From positions 1 to 64,000 of the forward strand of contig NZ_JAACYW010000001.1 of assembly GCF_015356825.1 (NCBI RefSeq): 64,000 nt of DNA. The letters are read 5' to 3'. Positions within the stretch are counted from its first letter, which is position 1; the number at the start of each line of letters is the position of its first letter. Under the pieces are notes generated by a model that did not search any database, was not told where the DNA came from, and saw nothing but the letters and a program-made list of their open reading frames with translations. Below, piece by piece: positions 50,328-58,518 of this stretch. This DNA is from Catenulispora rubra. Its GTDB lineage: Bacteria > Actinomycetota > Actinomycetes > Streptomycetales > Catenulisporaceae. The translations under genes were made by a program, and so were the position numbers.

Positions 50328-51713
50328 CTACGGGATCGCATTGAGGTACATCTCCCGGTGCCAGTCCGTGACCGCGGCCATCATGAGCTCCCACTCGTTG
50401 CGCTTGCAGGCATCGAAGATCTCGTACAGCTTCCCGGGCAGCGCCTCGCGCACGACCTTGTCCTGGCTCAGGAGATCGAGCGCGTCCGCGAGGGTCTTGG
50501 GAAGAAGCCGGGCCTCGCCGTCGGTGCCTTCGTAGACGTTCACCTGCTGAGGCGCCCCGGGGTCGAGCTTGCGCTCGATGCCGTCTCGCATCGCGTGCAG
50601 GATCACAGCGTGCGACAGATAGGGATTGACGCTGGCGTCAGCCGTTTTGTGTTCGAGGCGGGGACCGCCGGTGACGCGAACGCTGCACGTCTTGTTGTCG
50701 TACCCCCAACTGCTCGTCGATGGGGCGAACGCCCCGACGTCCCACAGACGCGCATAGGAGTTCGCGGTCGACGCCAGGACCGCGGTCATGCCCCTGTCGT
50801 GCTCGAGCAGTCCGGCCAGCGCCTGTTTGCCCAGCTCGTTCAGGTGGATTCCCTTTTTCGCCTCATCGGCGAACGCGTTCTTGCCGTCCCGCCACAGGCT
50901 CAGGTTGTGATGACAGCCGTTGGCCCACCGTCCCGCGATCGGCTTCGGCATGAAGGACGCGATGAAGCCCGTTTCACGCGCGACCTGTGCGCACACCTGC
51001 CGGTAGGTGGTGAGCCGGTCGGCGGTGTCGAAGAAGTTCCCGAACGCGAAGTTCAGCTCCAGCTGGGCGAAGTCCTCGTAGTCCCCTTGGATCATGTCCA
51101 AGCCCATCGCCTGCGCGTAGCCCATCACACGTTTGACGACCTCGCGCATCTCCTCCAGGTGGCCGATGTGATAGCCCGGCGCCCACGCGTCCACCTTGAG
51201 CCCACCGGTCTCGTCACCTGGACGGAACCAGCTCATCTCCGGCTCGCAGCCACTCATCGGCTCCAGACCGAGGTCCCGCTGGAAGGTCTCGACCTGCCGT
51301 TTCAGGTTTCCGCGCGGATCCTGCTCGAGCGCGGCTCCCGGACGATCGCTGAGCGAGCTCTCGTAGGCGAAACAGAAGAAGCGGCCGTACTCCGGATCCC
51401 ACGGCAGGACCCGGAAACTCGTCAAGTCGGGCATCACCACCATCTCCGCCGAATCGGGATCCGCTCCGATCAGCCGACCCGCGCGGGTCGCGCTCACGTC
51501 GGCGATAGCCGCCGGGTGCATGCGCGTGCCGTCCTCGGCGATGCGCCGGAAATGTGCCGCCGGCACCACCTTCCCGAGAACACGTCCGGTGATCGAAACA
51601 ATATGGAAATAGAGGTATTTCACGCCCAGGCGCTCGATCTCCTTGGCGACCTCCTCGACCTTCGCCGAGCGGCCCTGCTGGTTGAGCTGTTCTTCGAGAT
51701 CACTCACGGGCAT
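50328..51713 (-). CDS. Glutamine-synthetase-like gamma-glutamylamine ligase (PuuA-like)
   Basis: A 461-residue GS-fold ligase. Features are a short beta-grasp start (VKYLYFHIVSITGRVLGKVV), YEDFAQLELNFAFG for metal/glutamate, ANGCHHNLSLW for ATP/metal, and EHKTADASVNPYL, where true glutamine synthetases have ExR and here Lys replaces Arg. That change and the neighbouring PuuD, PuuC and PuuB-like genes indicate an amine other than ammonia as acceptor. ATG 51713 has GGAGGAA 6 bases upstream. It heads a four-gene unit under the promoter at 52073. The amine could be putrescine, ethanolamine, an alkylamine or an arylamine. Confidence 0.87.
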   Translation of the reverse strand: MPVSDLEEQLNQQGRSAKVEEVAKEIERLGVKYLYFHIVSITGRVLGKVVPAAHFRRIAEDGTRMHPAAIADVSATRAGRLIGADPDSAEMVVMPDLTSFRVLPWDPEYGRFFCFAYESSLSDRPGAALEQDPRGNLKRQVETFQRDLGLEPMSGCEPEMSWFRPGDETGGLKVDAWAPGYHIGHLEEMREVVKRVMGYAQAMGLDMIQGDYEDFAQLELNFAFGNFFDTADRLTTYRQVCAQVARETGFIASFMPKPIAGRWANGCHHNLSLWRDGKNAFADEAKKGIHLNELGKQALAGLLEHDRGMTAVLASTANSYARLWDVGAFAPSTSSWGYDNKTCSVRVTGGPRLEHKTADASVNPYLSHAVILHAMRDGIERKLDPGAPQQVNVYEGTDGEARLLPKTLADALDLLSQDKVVREALPGKLYEIFDACKRNEWELMMAAVTDWHREMYLNAIP

Positions 51714-52107
51714 GCTTCCTCCGACGTTTCGACTGGATGCTCCACGGACGATCGGGGCTAGGGGTACCGACGCGCCGGCCGCTGGACCTGCCGGCGAAGG
51801 CATGGAACCTCGTCCTCGACACGGGCTGGCCGGGCCCTGGCATCCATCCGCACGCTCACGTACAGATGGAGAACCGTCGATCGGCCGGTGCCGAATAGAC
51901 CTGCCCCTTCAAGACAGACAAGGTGTTCATTCAGGCACACACCGGCCTGGCCATTCGCAGCGTCATGCTCACGGGCGTCGACCGCAGCCCTACGGGCTCT
52001 CTACCCGCGACGTTCGACGGCGGCATACGCGACCCGGGTTAGCCTTCGCGTTTCCATCCGTTGAACTATGGAATTATAGGTTACTGTATTATCGGGGATC
52101 GGGCCGG
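51714..52107. other. Leader and control region of the ligase unit
   Basis: 394 bases with no convincing gene. The promoter and operator-like motif at 52073-52090 lie at its far end, so the ligase mRNA would carry a leader of about 350 bases. No known riboswitch structure was recognised in it. Confidence 0.45.
52073..52090 (-). promoter_or_regulatory. GntR operator-like motif over the ligase-unit -10 box
   Basis: Read on the plus strand TATAGGTTACTGTATT (52075-52090) matches TATAAGTTACCGCATA at 53747-53762 in 12 of 16 positions. On the minus strand it overlaps a perfect -10 box TATAAT (52073-52078) facing the GS-like gene. No clear -35 box is present, so activation or repression by one of the two GntR proteins is plausible. 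Confidence 0.55.
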
Positions 52108-52911
52108 TCAACCCTGGATCTGGTCTCGACGCGGTGCCACCGCGATGAAGAGGTCACGTATCCCGATGACGTGCGCCGCGACCGCGCTTCGACTGCGCTC
52201 GGGGTCTCGCGCTTGCAGCGCGCGCACGATCTTCTCGTGGTCACGATCCGACGTGTGGATCATCGCCGCGATCTCCATGTCCGGCGTGAGCCTGTGAACG
52301 GCGTTCAGCATCTCGCCGAGTTCCACCTGCAGCCTGACCTCGGCAGTCGCCAGCCGAGCCGAACCAGAGCTCGCAGAGATGGCGATGTGGAACCGCGCGT
52401 CGATCTCTCGATAGGTCGCGAAGTCCGCGGCGTTCTTCATCTGGGTGGCGAGCTGACTGACCTGGGCCAGACGGTCGGCACGGGCACGCCTGGCTGCCAG
52501 CGCCGCCGCTTCCCCACTGATCGCGACGCGCAGGTCGGCGAAATCGGAAACATGCTCCGGCGTGAAGGTCGCCAAAAACGTCCGAGCCTCGTCGTCCGTG
52601 GGAGCGGCCGGGCGCTGACGCACCCTTGTGCCTCCCCCGGCGCCACGCACTGTCTCCACATAGCCGGTCTCCCGAAGGATGGACAGCGCCTCACGAACAA
52701 CCGTGACCGATACCCCCAACCAGGACGCGAGCCGCGCCTCCGGAGGAAGCCGGTCTCCGGGCTGGAGGATCCCCACCCCGATCCCTTCGGCGATGCGCCG
52801 GACAACCTGGTGAGCCAACGCCTCGCCACCGATGGGCGAGTAGACGACGTCGCGAACGACCGACGCGCGTACGTCGGTGATCAAGTCCTGAACGTGGTGG
52901 GCATCAGGCAT
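52108..52911 (-). CDS. GntR-family (FadR/FCD) regulator A
   Basis: A 267-residue protein. The winged helix-turn-helix spans residues about 30-95 (LAHQVVRRIAEGIGVGILQPGDRLPPEARLASWLGVSVTVVREALSILRETGYVETVRGAGGGTRV). The FCD helical domain follows (ISGEAAALAARRARADRL, IDARFHIAISASSG, DHEKIVRAL). It lies 33 bases after regulator B on the same strand, and its sequence is a diverged copy of it. Together they probably control the amine units through the motifs at 52075 and 53747. Confidence 0.9.
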   Translation of the reverse strand: MPDAHHVQDLITDVRASVVRDVVYSPIGGEALAHQVVRRIAEGIGVGILQPGDRLPPEARLASWLGVSVTVVREALSILRETGYVETVRGAGGGTRVRQRPAAPTDDEARTFLATFTPEHVSDFADLRVAISGEAAALAARRARADRLAQVSQLATQMKNAADFATYREIDARFHIAISASSGSARLATAEVRLQVELGEMLNAVHRLTPDMEIAAMIHTSDRDHEKIVRALQARDPERSRSAVAAHVIGIRDLFIAVAPRRDQIQG

Positions 52912-52944
52912 CAGTGGTGCTCCTTCGACAACGGGCGCGGCACG

Positions 52945-53739
52945 TCAGCCGACAGTGGGCCGGTTTCTGACTCGTCCGATCATCGCCAGCAGAGCCACAC
53001 ACCCTCGATCGAGGTGCGACGCCACGGCTGCTCGCGCATGCTGCGGCTCACGCGCGCGGATAGCGCGGACTATCTCCCGTTGATCGGCGACGATCAGCCT
53101 GATGACCTCTTGCTCCTGTGCGGGCTCGGCGATGGCCAGCGTCGCGAAGTTCGACTCCATCTCCAGCACGGCCTGCTCCTTCCACAAGCGCTTGGACCCG
53201 GACGCGGCAGCCGTGTTGATGTGAAGCTGGGCATCCAGCCGGACGCACTCGGCATAGCTGGTGCACGACTCGACCGCCATCACCAGTTGCTCGAGGGCCA
53301 CCACTTGTTCATTGCCGGCCCGCTCGGCGGCAAGCGCGGCGGCATGCGCCGCGATGGCGCGCCGGTAGTCGAACAAGTCCTGGACGTACTCGGCGTTCAA
53401 CTCGGCCGAGGTATCCGATTCCGATTCGTACCGAGCAGGCGGTGAAGACATGCGTGCGATGAACGTCCCACCGGTACGCCCACGACGAGTCTCCAGGTAA
53501 CCCGCCCGACGCAGCGCTCCCAGGGCCGTACGCAACGTCATCGGCGCGATCCCCAACAACTCCGCCAACTCGGTTTCAGGCGGTAGCCGTTCCCCGACCT
53601 GTAGCAGGCCGGCGACGATCGCCTCCGTCAAGCGCCGCTGCGTCTGTTGCACCAGACTGCCGTCGACGAACGGGGAGAAAAGCAGGTCTCGTTGGTCGGC
53701 ATGATCTTCCGATCCAGGCGACTGTGATTTCGCTACCAT
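52945..53739 (-). CDS. GntR-family (FadR/FCD) regulator B
   Basis: A 264-residue FCD-GntR protein: QQTQRRLTEAIVAGLLQVGERLPPETELAELLGIAPMTLRTALGALRRAGYLETRRGRTGGTF in the DNA-binding domain, then IAAHAAALAAERAG and LDAQLHINTAAASG in the ligand domain. It parallels regulator A along its whole length. The ATG (53739) falls about 6 bases past a TATAGC -10 box, so the message is probably leaderless; no ribosome-binding site is seen. The same operator-like motif overlaps this promoter, suggesting autoregulation. Confidence 0.9.
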   Translation of the reverse strand: MVAKSQSPGSEDHADQRDLLFSPFVDGSLVQQTQRRLTEAIVAGLLQVGERLPPETELAELLGIAPMTLRTALGALRRAGYLETRRGRTGGTFIARMSSPPARYESESDTSAELNAEYVQDLFDYRRAIAAHAAALAAERAGNEQVVALEQLVMAVESCTSYAECVRLDAQLHINTAAASGSKRLWKEQAVLEMESNFATLAIAEPAQEQEVIRLIVADQREIVRAIRAREPQHARAAVASHLDRGCVALLAMIGRVRNRPTVG

Positions 53740-53744
53740 TAGAG

Positions 53745-53762
53745 GCTATAAGTTACCGCATA
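53745..53762 (-). promoter_or_regulatory. Operator-like motif and -10 box of GntR regulator B
   Basis: TATAAGTTACCGCATA (plus strand, 53747-53762) is the partner of the motif at 52075-52090. On the minus strand TATAGC (53745-53750) would start transcription at about the ATG of regulator B. Confidence 0.55.
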
Positions 53763-54193
53763 GCACTGGCCCGGGCCAGTTCCAGACATTGCGCGACCAC
53801 GCGGCGCCGATCGGGTTCCTGCCGGCCGGAGGAGGTCGCGCCACCTCCTGCGAACGCGCGCCGCACGCTCGATACCGTTCACCTGGCCGTTCTGGCTTTC
53901 GGCCCGCGGCCACCACGCCAGGCAATCTGACAAGGCGACCGGTTCGCGCGCCCGAACCGCTTCCGTTCACCACGAGGGCGTCGAGGGCCCTTGGAGCACT
54001 GGGACAGGTTCGCCCCTACCTTTCGAAGTTCGCTCACCTCTCCTGCCGGGCGACTCCAGGCAGCGTGCCCGGCTCGCACCCGACTCGCAGGTTCCCAGGT
54101 GAAGGACACGTCGTCGATCCCCCGCAGCCCTTACCCGCCTGCAGAGGCGCCGACCGGCGACGACTCTGCCGAACACCGCCGGCCATCGTCCGG
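53763..54193. other. Intergenic region between the GntR and P450 genes
   Basis: About 430 bases of divergent upstream DNA. Open frames cross it, but none has a recognisable domain or a good start. No strong repeat was seen apart from the flanking control sites. Confidence 0.4.
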
Positions 54194-54223
54194 TTGAAAA
54201 ACCGTAGCATCTACTTCTAGAGT
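54191..54223 (+). promoter_or_regulatory. Promoter of the P450 operon with a small palindrome
   Basis: TTGAAA (54194-54199) and TAGAGT (54218-54223) are 18 bases apart, 39 bases before the P450 start. CGGTTGAAAAACCG (54191-54204) is an inverted repeat that overlaps the -35 box, a likely repressor site. Confidence 0.55.
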
Positions 54224-54261
54224 GTTTAGCGTTCCTGCTCCTCAACTCAGAGAGCGTGCTC

Positions 54262-55473
54262 ATGTCACTGGAATCGGCCCTCGCGCCCGACGCGGTCCCC
54301 GCGCTCAACGTGACCGACCCGTCCTTCTCGATCACCTCCACCGAGGTCCACGACGCACGGGAACGCAGCTGGTACGCCACCACCCCCTACGGGTTCGCCG
54401 TCCTCCGCTACGACGAGGTGGGTCACCTGCTCAAGCACCGCAATCTCCGCCAGGGAAGCGGTGCGTGGCCGGCACTGAACGGCGTCACGGAAGGCCCGTT
54501 CGCTCGTTGGTGGGCCAGTTGGATCCTGCACAAGGAGGGTGCCGACCACAACCGTCTGCGCCGCCTGATGAACCCCGCTTTCTCGTCCAAGGTCATCGCC
54601 CCCTTGGCGCCCCGCTTTCAGAACCTGGCCGCCGAGCTGGTCGAAGGCTTCCAGCACGGCGAGAGCTGCGAGTTCCTCTCGGAGTTCGCCGAGCCGTACG
54701 CGGCGCGAGTTCTCGCGATCATGCTCGGGCTCCCGGAGGACGAATATCCCGTCATCGTGCGGGAGTCGAATACTTTGGCTCTGGCACTGGGTGTCTCCAT
54801 GCGAAACGACATGCCCAAGATCGAGAGTGCGCTGAGCAATCTCTACGCCTACGCCGACGCCGTGATCGCCGATCGGCGCGCCCAGCCACGCGCGGACTTC
54901 GTGAGCGCGCTGACCAACGCGACACTTCCCGAGGACGGACGGCTCAGCGACATCGAGCTCCGCGATGCCATGGTGATGCTCATCCTTGGCGGGTACGACA
55001 CCACACACCGCCAGCTCGGCCTGGCGATGCAGACCTTCAGCCGCCACCTCGACCAGTGGGACCTGCTCCGAGAGCGACCCGAGCTTGGCAGCCGGGCGGT
55101 CGAGGAGGTCATGCGAGTGAACCCGACAGTTCGGTGGGTGACCCGCGAGGTCCTGGAGGACTTCACCTTTCAAGGATTGGACCTGCTGGCGGGCACCACC
55201 ATCCACCTCTATACGGAAGCCGCCGGCACCGATCCGAGGTCCTTCGACAACAGCTTCGACATCACCGTGGAACGTCAGCCGCACTTCGGATTCGGCGGCG
55301 GAGCGCACCACTGCCTTGGACACTTCGTTGCCCGTTCCGATATGAGCGAGGCGCTCACGCTGCTCGCACGCCGGCTGCGCGGCATCCGGATCCTGCCCGG
55401 CCAGAGCTGGCTGCCGGACTCCGGAAACACCGGGCCTGTCCGGTTGCCCATCGGCTTCACACTCTCGGACTGA
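54262..55473 (+). CDS. Cytochrome P450
   Basis: A 403-residue soluble bacterial P450. The I-helix reads MLILGGYDTTHRQLG, where the usual acid-alcohol pair is D-T-T. Other marks are the K-helix ExxR in EEVMRVNPTVRWVTRE and the heme loop FGFGGGAHHCLGH, with Cys as axial ligand. ATG 54262 is chosen; a GTG two codons earlier is in frame. It is followed by its own ferredoxin and ferredoxin reductase, making a complete three-protein monooxygenase. The position among amine genes suggests N-dealkylation or hydroxylation of an amine, but nothing in the sequence fixes the substrate. Confidence 0.93.
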   Translation: MSLESALAPDAVPALNVTDPSFSITSTEVHDARERSWYATTPYGFAVLRYDEVGHLLKHRNLRQGSGAWPALNGVTEGPFARWWASWILHKEGADHNRLRRLMNPAFSSKVIAPLAPRFQNLAAELVEGFQHGESCEFLSEFAEPYAARVLAIMLGLPEDEYPVIVRESNTLALALGVSMRNDMPKIESALSNLYAYADAVIADRRAQPRADFVSALTNATLPEDGRLSDIELRDAMVMLILGGYDTTHRQLGLAMQTFSRHLDQWDLLRERPELGSRAVEEVMRVNPTVRWVTREVLEDFTFQGLDLLAGTTIHLYTEAAGTDPRSFDNSFDITVERQPHFGFGGGAHHCLGHFVARSDMSEALTLLARRLRGIRILPGQSWLPDSGNTGPVRLPIGFTLSD

Positions 55474-55510
55474 CAGCCACGCCGACCAACGGAATCACCA
55501 GGAGCCCCCC

Positions 55511-55699
55511 ATGCGCGTCATCGTCGATATGGCCAAATGCCAGGACCACGGTCAGTGCGCTATCGCCGCGCCCGACGTGTTTCGCATCAACGACCAGGGC
55601 AGTCTGGAGTACGAGACCTCCCCCGCCGAGGAGGTACGCGACGACATCGAGGAGGCAGCGGATGTTTGCCCGGTGCAGGCGATTCTGGTCGAGAACTGA
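55511..55699 (+). CDS. P450-type [3Fe-4S] ferredoxin
   Basis: A 62-residue ferredoxin. It has three cluster cysteines, CQDHGQC (residues 10 and 16) and CPVQAI near 53, with the fourth position of the first motif occupied by His as in actinobacterial P450 partners that carry [3Fe-4S]. It carries electrons from the reductase to the P450. GGAG lies upstream of the ATG, and the stop shares bases with the reductase start (TGATG). Confidence 0.93.
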   Translation: MRVIVDMAKCQDHGQCAIAAPDVFRINDQGSLEYETSPAEEVRDDIEEAADVCPVQAILVEN

Positions 55700-56928
55700 T
55701 GGCCGGCCCGCCTCGGATCGCTGTCGTCGGCGGGTCTTTGGCGGGCCTGCGGGCGACTGAGCAGCTGCGGTCCGCAGGACACTCCGGTCCGATCACGGTA
55801 TTCGGAGCAGAGGCGCACCTGCCCTACAACCGGCCGCCACTCGCCAAGGAAGCCCTGGCTTCCAGCGATCACCAGAGCATTACCGAGCTGGCCGAGCGTT
55901 TGCTCCTTCGCCGGCGGGCGAGCACGGGCGACGTCACGTTCCGGCTCGGCGACCCCGTGATCAGCGCAGACCTGGCCTCTGGCACGCTGATCACCGAAGA
56001 TGACCATTACGCTTCGTATGACGGACTCGTTATAGCCACAGGCTTGCGGCCGCGGAGGCTGAACGTCCCCGGCCCCGCTCTCGGACGCCATGTGCTGCGC
56101 ACAGTCGAAGACTGTCACCGGATCCGCACTGCGATCGCTCCGCCGAGAAACCTGCATGTCGTGGTGGTCGGGGCCGGCTTTGTCGGCTGCGAGGTGGCCT
56201 CGACGCTGAGCAGCCTCGGTCACACCGTGACCATCGTGGAACCCGCCGGCCCGCCGATGGTCCGAGTGCTCGGGCAGATCGTCGCCGACGCCGTCCAGCG
56301 CCACCATGAAGGGCACGGCGTCCGATTCGTCACCGGGGGTGAAGTCGCGGGCTTCACCGGTGATGCCCGGATCGATGGCGTCGCGCTGAGCACCGGCGAA
56401 GTGCTGCCCGCGGACCTCGTCGTCGAGGCGATCGGCTCGGCCTGCAACGTCGAGTGGTTGCAGGGGAACTCACTCGACCTCCGCGACGGCGTACTGGCCG
56501 GAAACGACCTTCTCGTCGCAGGGACATCCCGAACGGTCGCGGTCGGCGACGTCGTCAGATTTCCCAACCCGTTGTTCGACGACATCCCTCGACGAGTAGA
56601 GCACTGGTCGATCCCGGGAGACACCGCAAAACGCGCTGCCGGAACGCTGCTGTCACTTCTCCGGGACGAGCCACCTGACGTAGTCCCCTTCGCCCCGATC
56701 CCGTCGTTCTGGAGCGACCAGTTCGGACTCCGGTTCCAAAGCTACGGCTCACCCGGGCTCGGCGATGAGGTCGTCGTCACGGAAGGCGACACCGCTCATC
56801 TCGGCTCCGGGCTACTGGCCACGTACCACCGCTCAGGACAGCACGTCGGAACGCTCGCCCTCAACCTGAGTCCAGCTCGCCAGCGCGAGCTACGGTCCGC
56901 ATTTGTTCAAATCGGTTCGACAGCATGA
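55699..56928 (+). CDS. FAD-dependent ferredoxin reductase
   Basis: A 409-residue two-dinucleotide-domain reductase. The FAD motif is VVGGSLAGLRATEQLRSAG at residues 9-27, then LPYNRPPLAKEAL, VIATGLRPR, the NAD(P) motif VVVGAGFVGCEVASTLSSLG near 155, and TVAVGDVVRF...EHWSIPGDTAKRAA. It belongs to the putidaredoxin-reductase type. Coupled to the ferredoxin by an overlapping stop/start, it completes the electron chain of the P450. Confidence 0.93.
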   Translation: MAGPPRIAVVGGSLAGLRATEQLRSAGHSGPITVFGAEAHLPYNRPPLAKEALASSDHQSITELAERLLLRRRASTGDVTFRLGDPVISADLASGTLITEDDHYASYDGLVIATGLRPRRLNVPGPALGRHVLRTVEDCHRIRTAIAPPRNLHVVVVGAGFVGCEVASTLSSLGHTVTIVEPAGPPMVRVLGQIVADAVQRHHEGHGVRFVTGGEVAGFTGDARIDGVALSTGEVLPADLVVEAIGSACNVEWLQGNSLDLRDGVLAGNDLLVAGTSRTVAVGDVVRFPNPLFDDIPRRVEHWSIPGDTAKRAAGTLLSLLRDEPPDVVPFAPIPSFWSDQFGLRFQSYGSPGLGDEVVVTEGDTAHLGSGLLATYHRSGQHVGTLALNLSPARQRELRSAFVQIGSTA

Positions 56929-56975
56929 GGTTCCAATCCAGTTCGAGCATTGTCGCCCACGCGGCACGTCGACTC

Positions 56976-57004
56976 TTTCAACTCGACCGTACATACGGTA
57001 CAGT
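56976..57004 (+). promoter_or_regulatory. Promoter of permease B with a palindrome in the spacer
   Basis: A weak TTTCAA (56976-56981) and TACAGT (56999-57004) are 17 bases apart. The perfect palindrome ACCGTACATACGGT (56986-56999) fills the spacer, so a bound repressor would block RNA polymerase. The GGTACAGT end recalls the TetR sites at 1715 and 6173, but the arm layout differs. The TetR genes at 63261 and 63827 are candidate binders. Confidence 0.55.
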
Positions 57005-57052
57005 CCCAAGAATCCGCTCAACCATCGAGGCCGACTAGAAGTCAGGACAGCC

Positions 57053-58477
57053 ATGGTCACTGAGAGGCAACAGACGACAGTTGTAGTACCCCCCGCCGAT
57101 TCGCCGGCGACAACGCGACCCCTGTCGCCCGCGAGGGCGATTTCCCTAGGCGTGGTGGGAATGCAGTACGGGCCTTTCATGGGAGTATTCGGCGCGTACT
57201 CCATGGCATACGCGGCCGGTGCGCCCGGACTCGAGCTCCTGACCACCATCGTCCTGTTCATCTGCCTCGCGAAGGTCGTCGCGTACTTCGCCGCGCGACA
57301 GGCCGGTACCGGCGGAATCCTCACGTATACATCCACGAACACCGGTTACGTCTCATCCTTCGTCGCAACCGCCGGACTGTTCACCGGATACATCGCGATG
57401 ATCGGCTCCACCGTCACCGCCACCAGCGTCTTCGTCACGGGCGTGCTGTACAACATGGGATTCGAAAGCGCCACCCAGGGCGGATGGCAGATCGCAATCC
57501 TGGCCCTTATCGCGGTATCGACGACAACCGTCTGCTACTTCGGCCTCGACGCGTCCTTCTGGGTCTCGGCAATACTCGGCCTGACGTGCATACCGGTCAT
57601 CGCATGGCTGCTCATCCAGTACGCGGCGCATCACGGCATCCACATCGCACCGTTGTTCGATGTATCCCATTTCAGCCTGAGCACCTCATTGGCCGGCATG
57701 GTCTTCATGTCGTCGGCGTTCATAGGATTCGACGGACTGGCGACGCTGGCAGCGGACACCGCTGAGCCGCGAAAGAATATGCCCCGAATCCTGTACGCGA
57801 CAGTTCTGTTCGGCGCCCCGATGCTGGCGATCAGCCTGTTTCTCCAGTGGCCGATCGCGAACACCGACGCCTTCGCCGCAGGCGAGACCGCGTCCTCAAT
57901 CATGGCGAAGCAGGGCGGCGTATCGTGGATGGCAATACCGATCGACGTGCTCATCAGCGCCAGCATGATCGCCGCGGCCATCGCCTTTCTGAATTTCGCC
58001 GCCCGCATGATCGCCACAATGGGTGATATCGGGCTTCTGCCTCGTTCGCTGGGCAAGCGAAGCGAACGCGATGGTACGCCACGCCGTGCGACCATCGTGG
58101 CGGGAGCTCTTTCGCTCATCGTCCCGATCGGTGTAGCCCTCCTCGTCGGCGGAATACCGTCGAACGCGGTCGTCTACCTGGCAGCCGCGATCGGCTATTC
58201 GTGGGGCATCGCATACATCGTCGTCGCGATTGTCGCAGTGCGGGTAGTCGCCCGCAATTGGCGGTCGAAGTGGGGAGTCGCCGCGGCGGCCGTCGTCTCC
58301 GTCATCGGCTTCGTCGCGTTCGAGATCAACGGACTACGCCGGGGCTTCACATCGGCCGACGCGACTCAAGCATGGATCTGCGTCGGAGCCACTGCCGTTC
58401 TCACCGGGGTCTTCCTGCTTGTCCGGAAGCGCAGCTCGTACGACATCGATGTCACGGCTATCGACGGTGTCGAATAG
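57053..58477 (+). CDS. APC-superfamily amino acid/amine permease B
   Basis: A 474-residue membrane protein with about 12 TM segments. It starts with a polar tail, then ARAISLGVVGMQYGPFMGVFGAYSMAYAAGAPGLELLTTIVLF, and the family region MSSAFIGFDGLATLAADTAEPRKNMPR near residue 225. ATG 57053 has AGGA 7 bases upstream. It starts the second amine unit with an amine oxidase, an aldehyde dehydrogenase and a PuuB-like oxidase, so it is probably the uptake system for that amine. It differs clearly from permease A at 45635. Confidence 0.88.
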   Translation: MVTERQQTTVVVPPADSPATTRPLSPARAISLGVVGMQYGPFMGVFGAYSMAYAAGAPGLELLTTIVLFICLAKVVAYFAARQAGTGGILTYTSTNTGYVSSFVATAGLFTGYIAMIGSTVTATSVFVTGVLYNMGFESATQGGWQIAILALIAVSTTTVCYFGLDASFWVSAILGLTCIPVIAWLLIQYAAHHGIHIAPLFDVSHFSLSTSLAGMVFMSSAFIGFDGLATLAADTAEPRKNMPRILYATVLFGAPMLAISLFLQWPIANTDAFAAGETASSIMAKQGGVSWMAIPIDVLISASMIAAAIAFLNFAARMIATMGDIGLLPRSLGKRSERDGTPRRATIVAGALSLIVPIGVALLVGGIPSNAVVYLAAAIGYSWGIAYIVVAIVAVRVVARNWRSKWGVAAAAVVSVIGFVAFEINGLRRGFTSADATQAWICVGATAVLTGVFLLVRKRSSYDIDVTAIDGVE

Positions 58478-58518
58478 AAACCGAACACATGCGAGATCCA
58501 GAAGGCAGGGAGCAGAGA

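Noticed and set aside
49281..51761. An 826-codon open frame on the plus strand
   Set aside because: It is antisense to the aldehyde dehydrogenase and GS-like genes, which have clear motifs. Long antisense frames arise from high third-position GC, and its translation shows no domain.
51643..53445. A 600-codon open frame on the plus strand over the GntR genes
   Set aside because: Both GntR genes on the other strand show intact DNA-binding and FCD domains, and the plus frame has no recognisable protein.
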